Assembly: GCA_002794775.1 (NCBI GenBank)
Contig: NBAY01000006.1
Location: 992,001-1,056,000 of the forward strand
Length of the DNA: 64,000 nt
Source: Porodaedalea pini
Lineage: Eukaryota; Basidiomycota; Agaricomycetes; Hymenochaetales; Hymenochaetaceae
Direction of reading: 5' to 3'
The notes beneath the pieces are model-generated. The model did no database searches. It saw nothing but the letters and a program-made list of their open reading frames with translations, and was not told the DNA's origin. Below, piece by piece: positions 8,386 to 19,888 of the stretch; within the stretch, counting starts at the first letter, position 1, and each line of letters opens with the position of its first letter. Position numbers and translations under genes: made by a program.

Positions 8386-10787
8386 GTATCGTAACTCGCG
8401 CCAGCTTAATGCAATCATAGACCACCAAATCCTGACGCGGCGGCCTAAATTTCAACGTTGGGAAATTATTGTTGCTGGCCAAGTGTTCAACCTCTATTGT
8501 TGCGATGTTCTGCAATGTATCAGGGCATTGTTTGGTGCGCCTGAGTTTGCCTCTCAGCTTATTGTTGTCCTGGAGCATCATTATGCCGACGAGGACTGCA
8601 ATGTCCAAGTATATCATGACATGCATACAGGACAGTGGTGGTGGAGCACACAGGTTCGTATTATCTGCACCTATGCTTGTGCATGCTGTGTCTAAGTGTA
8701 TTTTAGGCAGCTGTCGAGCGTAGAGCTCCAGGCGGTACCATTGTACCTATCATAGCATCCCTAGACAAAACTCAGATCACGCTGTTCCGAACGAAGTCCG
8801 CCTATCCTGTGTACATCACCATTGCCAACATACCAGAAGACATCCGAAAGAAACCCTCGCGTCACGTGCAAGTCCTACTGGCATACCTTCCAACCACGCG
8901 GCTCGAGCATATAACCAACAAAGCTGCTCACCGTCGCATGCTCGCTAACCTCTTACACGAATGTCTTCGTTATATTTTCCAGCCATTGGAGAAGGCGGGC
9001 GCTTATGGAGTACGTATGACTGGTGGGGATGGGCTCGAGCGTCGTTGCCATCCTATCATAGCAGCTCTTGCCCTTGATAATCAAGAGCAAGTTGCAGTCA
9101 CAGGCACCATTACTGGAGATTGTCCGACATGTGAATGTCTGCATGACGAGCTTGGTACAGATGTCGAGCATAGACATGCTATGTGAGACCTTGACAAGAC
9201 TCTTGAAGTTCTTTCTATACTCGACTCTCACGATCTGACGAGGTACACTCAAGCATGCACCGACATCCGCATCAAACCAGTTCAACACCCTTTCTGGACA
9301 GACCTACCATACTTGAACATTTACTGGTCTATCACTGCCAATATACTCCATCAACTATATCAGGGTGTCATCAAACACCTTGTTTCTTGGATTGAGGGCA
9401 TCATGGGAGTGGCGGAGCTTGATGCTCGTTGCCATCGCATTCCACCAAATCACAGCATTCGCGTGTTTCACAAGGGGATCACAACACTCTCGAGAGTTAG
9501 CGGAAAGGAACACAGCCAAATGTGTCAGTTTCTCCTTGGCTTATTAGTTGACATCTGCCTCCCTGATGGTGGATCTCCTGTCCGGCTTGTCCGTGCAACG
9601 CGTGCCCTCCTCGACTTTACATACCTTGCTCAGTATCCTATTCATTCAACTGAGTCGCTGGCCCTACTTAAGGATGCACTCTCTCGCTTTCATGATAACA
9701 AGAATGTATTCATTGATCTTGGCATCCGCAACAATTTTGACTTCATAAAATGTCATTGGATGAAGCATTACGAAACATGCATTAAGGTACTAGGAACCAC
9801 GGACAACTATAATACACAGTTCACCAAACGGTTACATATCGACCTTGCGAAAGATGCATACGCTGCCACAAATCACAAGGATGAGCTGCCACAAATGACG
9901 CTTTGGCTCGAGTGAAAAGAGAAAGTGTTTGCACTAGACACAAGCATTGCCTGGCATTCCGCTGATCAGCCTCCATCTCCACCATGGCGTTCACCCGACA
10001 TTGCCTGTGAACTTGAATGCAACCTACCAAAGCACCCCACTTGAAAAGCCATTTTGTTTGATATGCTTGTTGAAGTATATGGTGCTACGCATTTCAAAAC
10101 AGCTCTTGCTCGCTACGTTGTTGCGCAAAAGGAACCTAATCTATGCAGAGGGACTGTAGAACTTGCAGCAAATGAGATATTCTTTGTTTTCAACGCATTA
10201 CCAGTATTTCACACAATCAAATTCCGTAATGAAGTGGCCCATGGCTCAACTACAATGGACTTGATTCATGTCAAGCCTGCCCAACGGGATACTCAGGGGA
10301 GATTAGTGCCTGGCCGCTTTGACACCGCTCTTGCTCAGATTCAAGCAGGCGCTGAAATTCAAGGTACTTTTTTTCTTTGCAGTAATGTGCTATAACCTTT
10401 CCTTATTCTGTTGTTATAGCTTTCCGTGTTGTTCAAGTTCGCGCTGTCTTTTCTCTCTCTGAAACAGCATTGACCACGCTGTTTGAAGATGACACGCTGC
10501 GAGCCAATATCCCCAGACACTTAGCGTACGTTGAATGGTTTAAAAAATTTACTTCAGAGCCGGATGCAAATTTCAGAATGTATAAAGTAGCTAGATCATT
10601 CACTACAGACGGTACTAGAGAGTTTGGCATCATTCCTGTTGATCATTTACATCGTAGTGTACATCTCATTCCTCGCTTTGGTCGGGTAGCTCCTCAGGAA
10701 TGGACAAGTGATAACGTATTAGATCTATGTAATGATTTCTACTTAAACTCTTTTAAAGATCGTAGTACTCATTTTTCTGTTTATTGA

Positions 10788-11100
10788 TATGTACACAACT
10801 GTCCTTATTTTTGCCTGTAGCTATGGTATTTTTTTTTTCTAATCATATTCTAAAATCAAGCTGCCGATTCTGTTCAATTCCAAAACTTGGACAATTTTCC
10901 ATGAAATTCTACGAGTTTTCTAAGTTTTGGACTGCATTCTCATGACATTCCAAAGATTCTACAATTTACTACAATTCTAATAACTTTCTACAGGTTTCTG
11001 AGCGGGAGGTTTTTCCTGATGATGATTGTAAACCTACTGCATTGAACGTGTCTATAGCTAACAATCATTAACGTCCCGTTTTTATCCCGACCTCCTTTAG
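10788..11100 (+). other. AT-rich 3' flank of Plavaka remnant
   Basis: No gene. It contains a weak inverted motif CCAAAACTT ... AAGTTTTGG at about 10880-10930. The right end of the Plavaka element probably lies here but no terminal repeat or target duplication was recognisable. Confidence 0.4.
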
Positions 11101-11840
11101 CTCAAATGAGACCCTTGAGCTCTATCCCGACGAACCCGCACTCGGCTCGCCTTCTAGTACAGGCAATGAAACTTTTGGACTAAATCTGGAGTTCAAGCGA
11201 CCTTCTTCTGCGTACAGAAACATCGCCTTCAGGTCTCTGAGATGGGAGCTCACGCAAACCGCGAGTGGTCAAGGAGTGAAGGTCTATACATACCTGTTTA
11301 AAGATTCACAGACTGAGGACGATCTGCCATTTCTTGGAGGTATCCAACTCATTTTTATCTCTAATGAACTTGCCTGATGATGGCGCATCCAGTTCCACAT
11401 GGTGCCGAAGTTCCATATGTCTTTGGGGCCCTGCAGAATGGCCCCGCATCTGTCATATTGAGCCACAATATGATCAACTAATGCTTTTCTTTTGCGATGA
11501 GCCTCGATCCAAATGATGGACTGGGAAATGCATCGTGTAAGACCTTGTCGTTTAATCATATGTATTTAATGAATGACTGGCTTAAAATCTAGGTCCTCTA
11601 TGGACACAGTATACGGCGTCATCTGAGGTGAATAGAAATGCAATGCTCACCATTATCTTGCGTTTGTTGACAGCCATTATCATTCAACGGAACGTCTTGC
11701 AGCTGAATAGCATGAACTTGACAATGATTCCTGATACCTTCCAAGCGGAGCAAATTGCATACCTGATAGCAACCCGGATGCCCTTCGCCATTAGAGAGCA
11801 AGGACACGTGTATATTGTAGCTAAGAGACCTCGTCATTAA
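11101..11840 (+). pseudogene. Type-B carboxylesterase/lipase, 3' fragment
   Basis: Exon-like pieces carry the C-terminal hallmarks of fungal type-B carboxylesterases: LYPDEPALGSP, SGQGVKVYTYLFKD, HGAEVPYVFGA with the catalytic His region, MSLDPNDGLG and LNLTMIPDTF-like QLNSMNLTMIPDTF. Introns can be placed at about 11340-11391 and others downstream. A TAA interrupts the frame where MIDYW-like sequence is expected (after HNMIN). The N-terminal two thirds, including the nucleophile Ser, are absent, so this is a dead remnant beside the Plavaka element. Confidence 0.75.
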
Positions 11841-11909
11841 TAGTGCAAGTCGGAGCTTAGCTACCATTTGCCTGTATGCGCCTTACGCGGTTGGATTCTT
11901 TCTAGCAGC

Positions 11910-11971
11910 GTTGTGCGTCTGACTAATAGGGATCCCGATGAGGGCACCGGCATCCCTGTGGTGCGCACAAC
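11910..11971. repeat. 62-bp nested inverted repeat (hairpin)
   Basis: GTTGTGCG pairs with CGCACAAC at the ends and AGGGAT pairs with ATCCCT inside. Function unknown; it lies between the esterase remnant and the YCII gene. Confidence 0.6.
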
Positions 11972-12279
11972 ACCGCTTAATTAGTTACTAGTGCTTCTCC
12001 TTTTTTTTCCACACACAACTTTTGAGTCAATGCAGTGTTTCGAATTGATATGAGGGTAAATTTATATATCAGTAAAAGGGAGTACAGGGCTAATAGCCGA
12101 TGGCTGGGTAGCATAGCCATATATTCTTTGTAAACAGTTTCGATAGTCTTACTAATTCAACAGCGCCTCGGAGCAATGAGCCGACGGTAGAACAATGGAT
12201 AAAAGGAGAGGTATTGACACGAAGAGAAATTACTTTCCTAGAGTCTAGAGAGTTGACTTCACTCTCAAAGCCAGACGCA

Positions 12280-12776
12280 ATGTCGAACTCCCAGTCTTCC
12301 GATCTTCTCCACTTTCAAGTCGTAGCGCCATACCATACCGATGAAGCCCTTGACCAGCGCCGAGAAGCGGTACTTGAGAAGCACATCGCCTGGCTTCAAA
12401 AGCTTCGCGTGGAGACAGGGATTATAAGTGCGTCATCACACTTGGAACTAATGTTTTGAAAGGCTACATTACTCATGAGGAAGGTACACATCCGCCTCAG
12501 AATGCGGAGGCCCAATCATGCGCCCAGAGTCCCTCATTGCCGAGGAGAAGAGACCCGTAGGGTCGGCATTCATTGTTCGAGCACTGTCTTACGAGGCTGT
12601 CAAAGAACTCGTCGAGAACGACCCCTTTTACACTGGTGAAGTGGTCAGTGTATCATCGCCCGTCAATTACGTGGAGAAACTCACAGTCAACTCCATAGTG
12701 GGATAAGGAGAAGCTGATGGTTATGCCCTTCCTCTTCTTCGTCGGCGATGAAGAGGCCGGAGAAGGCAGAGTTTAA
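12280..12776 (+). CDS. YCII-domain protein
   Basis: Small cytosolic protein of the YCII-related family, a ferredoxin-like fold often of unknown role. Three exons, 12280-12427, 12501-12643 and 12699-12776, with GT-AG introns of 73 and 55 nt, give 122 residues. The start is the first ATG (MSNSQSSDLLHFQVVAP). Family features in order: HFQVVAPYHTDE, a HIAWL helix, KCGGPIMRPES, GSAFIVRALSYEAVKELVEN, DPFYTGEVWDKEKLMVMPF. It stands alone between TE debris and the convergent RPN7 gene. Function beyond the fold is not predictable. Confidence 0.88.
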
Positions 12777-12921
12777 AGGCAACAGCTAATTAAAGAGTAC
12801 CGCACATCATGCATTAAGCTCTCGCGTGAAAGAAAGGATAAACAGTGACGCTGAAACCTAATGATATGTTAACTACCGAATCCTTCCTTCCTTACGGGGG
12901 CCCATTGCACCGCATAAGCAC

Positions 12922-14413
12922 TCAATATAGCACCTTGCTGAGCTTCTGTACTGAATTGAGAAGGATGTCGCCCTGTCGTACGACCGTCTCATACTGTGCA
13001 TTCTTTGCGCTCGGCCTGTTTGTTTCCACGACTCCATGCACACGATCGATGGTGCAGTTAAGGCGACCGAGAGCGATGAAGCGGGCGAGCTCATTGTCGA
13101 CGAACGCGACGGAGACGCCGAACGCGGCGGAGAGGCTCTCGAGTGTCAGACTGCGGTAACTCTCAAGTAATTGTGCGTATGCGAGAATGCGCATCTCGCG
13201 CACGTAATATCGCGCGTGCGGGTGTAGCACACGAGAGGGAATGAGCTGGGTCTGCTCGAGTTTCGCTATTTCTCTTTGTTAGTGAGGCGTAAGATATAAA
13301 GCTACTCGGGACATACCAAGTGCGATGAAGAACTTGTCGTAAAGGCAGTCATACAGGGATTTCGTGAGCTCGGCGAGATTAGGGAGTTCGTGGATGACCT
13401 GTATAACTTCCGGTGCGGTGATAATCTGCCAGGAGTCAGCCTCAAGCTATTCAAGGAGCACATTCACGCTACTGACTTTCTTCTTCAGGTCTTGTCGCTT
13501 AAGCGTTAACGCGCCAGCGATCATGGTCATAGATACAAAGTCGTTGTAGTTCAGAAGCTCCGTAGCAGTGAATGTCGATAATGCATCCACGAAGAGATCG
13601 CTTGCACGCTTGAATTGCCTGATAGAGAGCGAGTGGAGACCCTGATACACTTTTAGTCGATTCCGCCTGTCCCAGTCTCCGCCCTTTTCGATCAATCTGT
13701 CGTGGCGAGCGTGAGTTACGATAGATGTGTGACTCAGGCAGCCGAGAAACGCACTCTTCTGCACGAGCGAGATTCTTGGAGATGATGACATGGTCTCCAA
13801 AGAAGAAACCTATTCGTACGAGCGTGAGGACAATGTCAATTTTCGAGCCAACTCCTGGAGTCTTGTCAAAAGCGAGCTCTTGAGCTGCTATCGCTCGGTC
13901 CTGAAAGAACAATTCGTACTATCAGATACAGTAATGGCTAGTTCTGAAGGTACATACCTTGTCCCCAATTCTTGTCAAGTACGTTGCTCGGGCACGTAGT
14001 GCATCTGCTATTTCACTCTCCCCTTCTGTCTTCTCTGCCTCCTGCAAACGCTCATCCAGCTTCTTGAGCTCTTCCGCATTTGCCGCCTCCATCCGTTCTA
14101 ACAATGCATTGTCTTCCGGTAGCGGAATCTGAATCTGTCGTGGTGTGGTTGGCGAAGCTGGTGAAGCTGGTGAAGTCGGTGGATGTTGCAAAGCGATGAT
14201 TGCACGGTAGTATGGCGCCATTTCTAACATAACAGGCATGGGTCACTTTCTGCGGCAAGATTAAAGAGTTGACTACGCACGGTCTTTCTCAATGCCCTCC
14301 AGGAGTAACTTCAGCGCGTCATGGTGCAGGTGGCCTAGCTGGGCCTGTGTCAAAGTAAAGTGGGCTTGCGGAAGCTCGAGGTTGGGAATTGGTAGAACAA
14401 TCTCTTCAGTCAT
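12922..14413 (-). CDS. rpn7: 26S proteasome regulatory subunit RPN7 (PSMD6)
   Basis: Non-ATPase subunit of the 19S lid that helps assemble the lid and orient substrates. Six exons: 14413-14281, 14223-13958, 13900-13755, 13696-13477, 13425-13317, 13265-12922, all GT-AG and in phase, giving 405 residues, near the usual length. Recognisable segments: MAPYYRA near residue 45, [39 protein letters not shown] (tetratricopeptide-like core), [20 protein letters not shown], and the PCI domain [20 protein letters not shown] through [17 protein letters not shown] [15 protein letters not shown], ending in the C-terminal helix VQKLSKVLY. Start chosen at [11 protein letters not shown]. It is divergent from RPN6, which acts in the same complex. 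Confidence 0.96.
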
Positions 14414-14633
14414 ATTGATAAATGTTATGGGTAGAAATAAGGCGTCAAGCAGAAGGTCAAGTACTGGGAGGAGGAGAGACGCGTAAGCTTGACGCGTTAG
14501 TGATGAGAATAACATGCCTAATATGAACTCTAGACGCGTCACCTTGGAGACGCGTACCTACACAGTTTCGCTGGTTACTGCCTATACGCACTCTTGTCGG
14601 TCTACCACACTCGATTCCAGTATACGATAGGCA
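14414..14633. promoter_or_regulatory. Shared 220-bp intergenic region of RPN7 and RPN6
   Basis: The only sequence between two divergent 19S-lid genes. No TATA box is evident. It includes the repeated motif GACGCGT (at about 14478, 14533 and 14549). An Rpn4-type proteasome element (GGTGGCAAA) was looked for and not seen. Shared control is inference from the arrangement. Confidence 0.6.
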
Positions 14634-16552
14634 ATGTCAGCGGCGAAGGCGACACAAATGCTTGCAGAGGCGCAGGCCGTGCGTTCAAAAGATCCAAAGC
14701 GTGCAGAGGACCTGTACCGCCGCATCCTCGAGACGAGCGCACAAGCGCAGGGTTCGCAGTCGGAGCGAGAGAGCAATCTACGGGATCAGGAGTCTGCTCT
14801 CATAAGACTTGGCGAACTCTATCGTGATAACAAGTGCGTTAGAATTGCACCTGCTGCTTAGATTTCTGGGCTAAGTACAGAACATAGAGATGCAAATGGC
14901 CTTGCACAGGTGATCGTCCTCTCGCGTTCTTTTATGTCGTCGACCGCGAAAGCAAAGACGGCGAAGCTCAGTAAGAAGGTTTGCCATAGTCCCACAGAAT
15001 ATCAGGCTGATCTGTGCTGCAGTACGAACATTACTTGATTTCTTCGCTCCCATTCCCGACTCGAATACCACGCTCATGGACGTACTGCACGAGAACATAG
15101 AGTGGGCACGCACAGAAAAACGCATATTCTTGAAGCACAGCCTAGAGACGCGGTTGGTTGGGATGTGCGTTTATTATTCTGCTGTGTACATTTAGACTTG
15201 CACACTGATTCCCTTCTGAGGACAGACAGTTAGAGACGCATTCATACAAAGCCGCATTGGCTTTAATTGAAACATTGCTGACAGAGCTCAAGCGGTTAGA
15301 CGACAAACTGGTGCTGACTGAGGTGCATCTGCTGGAAAGTCGTGTATACCGGGCAACTGGCAACATGCCGAAAAGCAAGGTCTGCACCCATTCTCGCTAT
15401 ATGTGGCGAGACCTTTTGTTCTAACAATATGGATCCTATAGGCTGCTTTGACTTCAGCACGTACGGCCGCCAACTCGATATACTGTCCGCCACATCTGCA
15501 AGCCCAGCTTGATCTTCAGTCGGGTATCTTGCATGCGGAGGACAAGGACTACACAACCGCATACTCGTATTTCTTTGAGACGTTTGAAAACTTATCAAGC
15601 CAGGTAGTTCCCATGGCTATCTTAATAACACTAGAACTCTAGATCTGACTCGTGCTTCAACAGGAACAAGGTGAAGACAGTGGAAAGGCATTGACACCGC
15701 TCAAATACATGCTCCTCTGCAAGATCATGCTCAATCTCGTACGTCTTCACCAGATCGAAGATTGCTTTCTGGAACATGACATTGACGGATCTATAGCCTG
15801 AAGATGTCACGTCCCTCCTTTCCATGAAACTTGCACTGAAATACACCGAACTTCGCGAGGTTGAGTGCATGCGTGCCATCGCCCGCGCACACAAGAATCG
15901 TAACCTTGCGGATTTTGAGAAAACGCTGCGGGATTATCAGGACGGTCCGCTTTTCCCTCTTTTTCTCACATGCCGTCGTCAACTGAAGTCCGTTTCCTTT
16001 TTGATTCTCTCTTGAATGTACTAAATACAGAACTCTCATCCGATCCAACGATACGCACGCACCTTGCGGCTTTGTATGACACGCTGTTCGAACAAAACCT
16101 TCTACGCATTGTCGAGCCGTACTCGGTCGTTGAGGTTGAGTACGTTGCGCAACAGGTCGGTCAGGGGCGTCAAGAGGTCGAGACTAAGTGAGCTATTCAT
16201 CATAATTCCCGCAATTGGTCGTGCGTTTAAGAAATCCCCGTGCTTCAGGATGTCGAAGATGATATTAGACAAGGTATTCCATGGGGTGCTAGATCAGGGA
16301 CGTGGATGCCTGCTCGTTTTCGACAAGACGGAGGGCGACGTACGTCACTCTCGCTGTTGTTTATCTCTCCATCGCGGGCACATCCTGACAGTTTATTTTT
16401 AGGAGACTTACGAATCGGCCATCCAGACAGTAGAAGAGGTCGGCAAGGTTGTTGAATCGTTGTATGCGAAGGTAGGATCTTCATCGGCGTCATGCCTCAT
16501 CTGAAAAGAGACTGTCACTGATGAGAATTTTCAGGCAACCAAAATTGCATAG
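14634..16552 (+). CDS. rpn6: 26S proteasome regulatory subunit RPN6 (PSMD11)
   Basis: 19S-lid subunit that clamps lid to base and core particle. Eleven exons: 14634-14833, 14888-14970, 15023-15164, 15226-15379, 15442-15603, 15664-15738, 15797-15944, 16031-16187, 16249-16339, 16403-16471, 16535-16552; all introns GT-AG and phases agree, giving 432 residues, the normal size. Landmarks: [76 protein letters not shown], then the PCI domain with [37 protein letters not shown] and [14 protein letters not shown], and a C-terminal helix. Apparently intact. Confidence 0.96.
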
Positions 16553-17005
16553 CACGAGTACTGGAAGTTGATTCTTTGTAGACTAGTCTTTTGCTCGGTC
16601 GTGCAACATGACTTTTAATTTTATTAGAGCAGAGCGGCAACTGAAACCACAAAAACCTTTTTTGAGGTAACAGGGTGGACTGAGACGTTTATGTTAAAGT
16701 ATTCGGACGTCTGCGAGCTTTCGCTTTGATTTAGCTTACCTTTAAAGTCACCCTTCTCGGAGGCCCATGATCTTGAGGGGTCCTTGCTCGTAGTAGTACA
16801 GAAAGGTTTCGATGCGTTTATAATCTGGTTTTCAATTGCAATAAACAATTTGATTCGTAAGTAATATTCTGGTTCAATTTGTTCAAATCTAATACGACTT
16901 GTACTACAAAGTGACTGAAGTATGGCTAATAATACAGTTTCTAATCCGCAGAAGAAGAGGCAAAAATTAAGAAACAGGTGCGACTCGAAGAAATGTGGTT
17001 TTCCG
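16553..17005. other. Intergenic, RPN6 to zinc-finger gene A
   Basis: Convergent 3' flanks, AT-rich; I see no gene, repeat or RNA here. Confidence 0.5.
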
Positions 17006-18300
17006 TTATATTCGTTCCTTCTTGGGTGAGACCCTGCTCCCAGAGCCAGCCCGCGCCTTTGCCTTCTTCGGCTCGCGAGACGACCCGTAGCCGCACATGA
17101 TTATTCGATTTGACCTGTCTTCTTTCTTCTCAGCCTTTTCCCTTTTCAACCTCCCGGCTTTAGTGACTTTGGCAGCCGGACAATGAGACTCATGTTTAGT
17201 GCGCGCCTCACCGGACCGGAAATCATCTCTTTTGCAGCCCTCGCAAACCTTGCACGAGCCAAACTTGTGCCTCCGTGGTTCGCCATCGCGATGCCGAGTC
17301 ATAGAGTAAAGGCGGCCAGACTTGAATGTAGTATCGCATGCATAGCAGATCTGGTAAGCTTTGAAATGCTCGTCGCTGCACAAATGCTCCGCGAGCCGAT
17401 TTCTGTCTGCAGTTTCCCCCGACATCGAGCAGCCAGCGAACGGACATGATAGCTTTGTCATGGTGGGCACTCTACCGTAGTGTTGAGGCGTGTCGCGAAA
17501 ATGTATCTTGACATCCTTGTTCGTCCTGGAGACAATGTCCGTGCAACCGTGTACTCCGCACGTAAATACGTCAGTGACAGGAGCAGCTGGCGGATTTAAT
17601 ACGAAAGAGACAGTGTCATCCATAGTGGTTGATGGGATTGAAGGAGTGTTATCTGTAGAAACATCTGAGCTTTCAGATCTAAAAAAAGGTGTATCACTAC
17701 TGACGCAGCCATCAGACTACAAGATAGACAGATAGAACTTGGAACACTTACGACTCGTCGTAGTCCTCCTCTTTCATTTCTTTGTCGCTTTCAATCTCAT
17801 AGAGATCAGTGTCCATTGCCACAGCCTCATGATCGACCTTCTCAACACAGTACTGCATTTCGGCGTCACTATTGTCACCATCGCTTAGCATTGGAGACGA
17901 CTGCTCTGCGCAGTCCGTATCCTGCTTGTCATCCCGTTCAACTGTACGAAAAAAAGTACTTCTGCACGAGGCAGTTATAAGCAATGTGAAATATAAAATG
18001 CAAGAGTAAGACGAGCCTATGAACGATCTCCGAAATCTTGAAGAGTGGGCCTCGACAGAGATCAAATACAATTTGGTTCTCCACATAAAGCGGAGCATCC
18101 GGCGCGACATGGATGACATCAAAATGCGGACTTTGGTGGACATCCATCGGAGAATGAAATAAGTCAGGGATGCGTGTCAGAAAGACCCTCCACTCGGCCG
18201 GACCAATACCATCGGACGGTGTTTCCGGCAGCACGCGATCGAGCCGGTCCATGGCTGCACAGAAAGCGGGATCGGACCACATTTCATCATACTGATCCAT
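17006..18300 (-). CDS. Lineage-specific zinc-finger protein A (388 aa)
   Basis: No named family recognised. Exons 18300-18017, 17961-17752 and 17678-17006 are mutually in phase if the first intron uses a GC donor (AG|GCTCGT). N-terminal third: acidic, with RGPLFKISEI where the paralogue has REPLFARSRA. Middle: low-complexity acidic linker. C-terminal third: an ordered Cys/His array: TCGVHGCTDI with a following His, CPFAGCS then AEHLCSDEHF, CYACDTTF then MTRHRDGE, and CKVCEGC then KHESHCPAA, followed by a basic Lys/Arg tail likely to be nuclear. The array suggests three to four atypical C2H2 fingers and DNA or RNA binding. Its divergent paralogue is at 19889-21154. Confidence 0.8.
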
Positions 18301-19888
18301 GCCGGACGAGCAGTCTATACCTAGACAATTGATCCAGAGGTGGAAATAAGGGCAGGGGAAGTCGACGAGCCGAGGGGATTGCAGAAGGCAGCATTTAAGA
18401 GATCGACGCGATCAAAGCGCGTCAAACGGCCACAGGTACTTAGTCAACGAGACCAAATGGACGCTTGGATTGTGACCCATATGCATATGCCTGCTGTGGT
18501 ACATGTCTCATAGCCAGGCCGACCAGGACGAATAGAGTATAGGGATGTGGCCTTGTACCTTGTACACTGCCACGAGGCCCACGCACTGTCAGGACGGCCC
18601 GCAAAGTACGAAGCCTTCGTCTCTATTATATTGCGCTGAGGCCCTTGCAAAAATGAAAATGGCAGTATATGCGTAAGAGAAACTAGTCAGAGTTTCCTGC
18701 CCATACTCACCAGCAGCGCTCGACCATTTCTACACCGGGAATAGAGACGTAACTTCACGAGACTGACGTTTGGAGAGGACGATAGCGAGATTTCAGAAAA
18801 ATGCACAAGGCCCCTTGCAGTCTCGTGCCTGTACAGCCCAACGAGCAGATTAGACGATTGCCTCATATTGTTTCTTGCTACTTATGTACCCGATGGAAGT
18901 AGGTGTGGTCCGTGCGAACTGCGAACTAAGTAGTTGTAAAGTTCGTGAGAGAATATGTCTGAATGCGAATACATGACGTTTCTTTACCGGTGACTTTACC
19001 GAGTCTACTCATCGTTCACTACAACGCTCACAGATTGCAACACTCTTCTTCTCTCTAGCAAAGGGTGACATTTCGATCTTGTGTATATTGAGTATCTTTT
19101 TTGAGACATCAGAAGGATATAGCCACCCCGTACGCGTGTCTTCGCTACCCAGCTTTTATTCGTGTCGTCCTCTTCCACCTGTGTTGTTTTCAACAACACG
19201 GACGGACCTACTGTACTTCCTACAAAGATCACGTCGCCGCGTTTGGACCATAGTACACAACGCTCAGTAGGTAGATAAATTGTTTTTCTCTGCTTTAAAA
19301 ACTTAACAAAGAAAATGCTTAGATAAGCTCTTGATGATTCTAAGGCAACCCTGTTTCTCCTCCCTCCCTCCCTGTCTTTCCGAAGTTGTATTATGACAGC
19401 CCTGCGTTGTGCAAGTTTCTCTCAGTATCTATTTTCATACGGATTTATACGCCTAATTCAAATTCGTTTCAGAAAAAGGGGCAAACCTTTAGAACAAGGT
19501 TTCAGCGTCAGACAAAGAGAACTTCAAAGAAAGATCCCACAAAATTCATTCCGCCCATCAAACCTCTTTCAAATTATGCATACCTATTGTCTTACGACAA
19601 TGTAGTCCAGATTGCAAAGGCAAGCCATCGGTAAGATCTCTTTACGGTCTGAATCCAAATGCACGAGATGTGGCCAGAGACTCTCAGGCCACTACCCAAG
19701 ATCTAAGCGCAATGACGTTCGCTTGGTGCTTGCAGGTGGCCATGTGTAGTTGTGGTTAGCACGCTTTGGCGCACTTTGGTCTGGGTGGTGTTTAAAGGCA
19801 GTCCTCTGATCTCGGTCTCTAAACCCCCCTTCGACTCAGCAACTCCCCGCACTTCGAATTTCCTTTCAATCCCGATTTCCTTTGAGAA
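18301..19888. other. Intergenic between divergent zinc-finger paralogues
   Basis: 1.6 kb holding both promoters; short open frames only, none supported. A purine/pyrimidine-rich stretch and CTCCCTCCCTCCC occur near 19360, and a GTTTAAAG box with TC-rich sequence precedes gene B. No repeat recognised. Confidence 0.45.

Larger units (their letters stand above)
1147..10787 (+). pseudogene. Plavaka-type DNA transposase, decayed and split by Gypsy element 1
   Basis: This is the transposase of the Plavaka group of basidiomycete DNA transposons (Iyer et al. 2014 class). Exons read 1147-1430, 1526-1988, 2096-2123 joined to 8391-8653 across the retrotransposon, 8707-10363 and 10420-10787, with GT-AG introns. 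The N-terminus has a CPGC zinc-finger-like start and then a long acidic linker. Family hallmarks follow: YAPFISRRDWEMARWAKVRG, a WWWSTQ block, DKTQITLF, YPVYITIANIP and a conserved tail ending in LIPRFGR with a downstream tryptophan. The frame is continuous except for four in-frame TGA codons at 1240, 9184, 9913 and 10042, and no TAA or TAG. The Gypsy insertion falls inside the exon encoding LGLSYRNSRQLN. Family assignment is by recall of related proteins. Confidence 0.85.
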
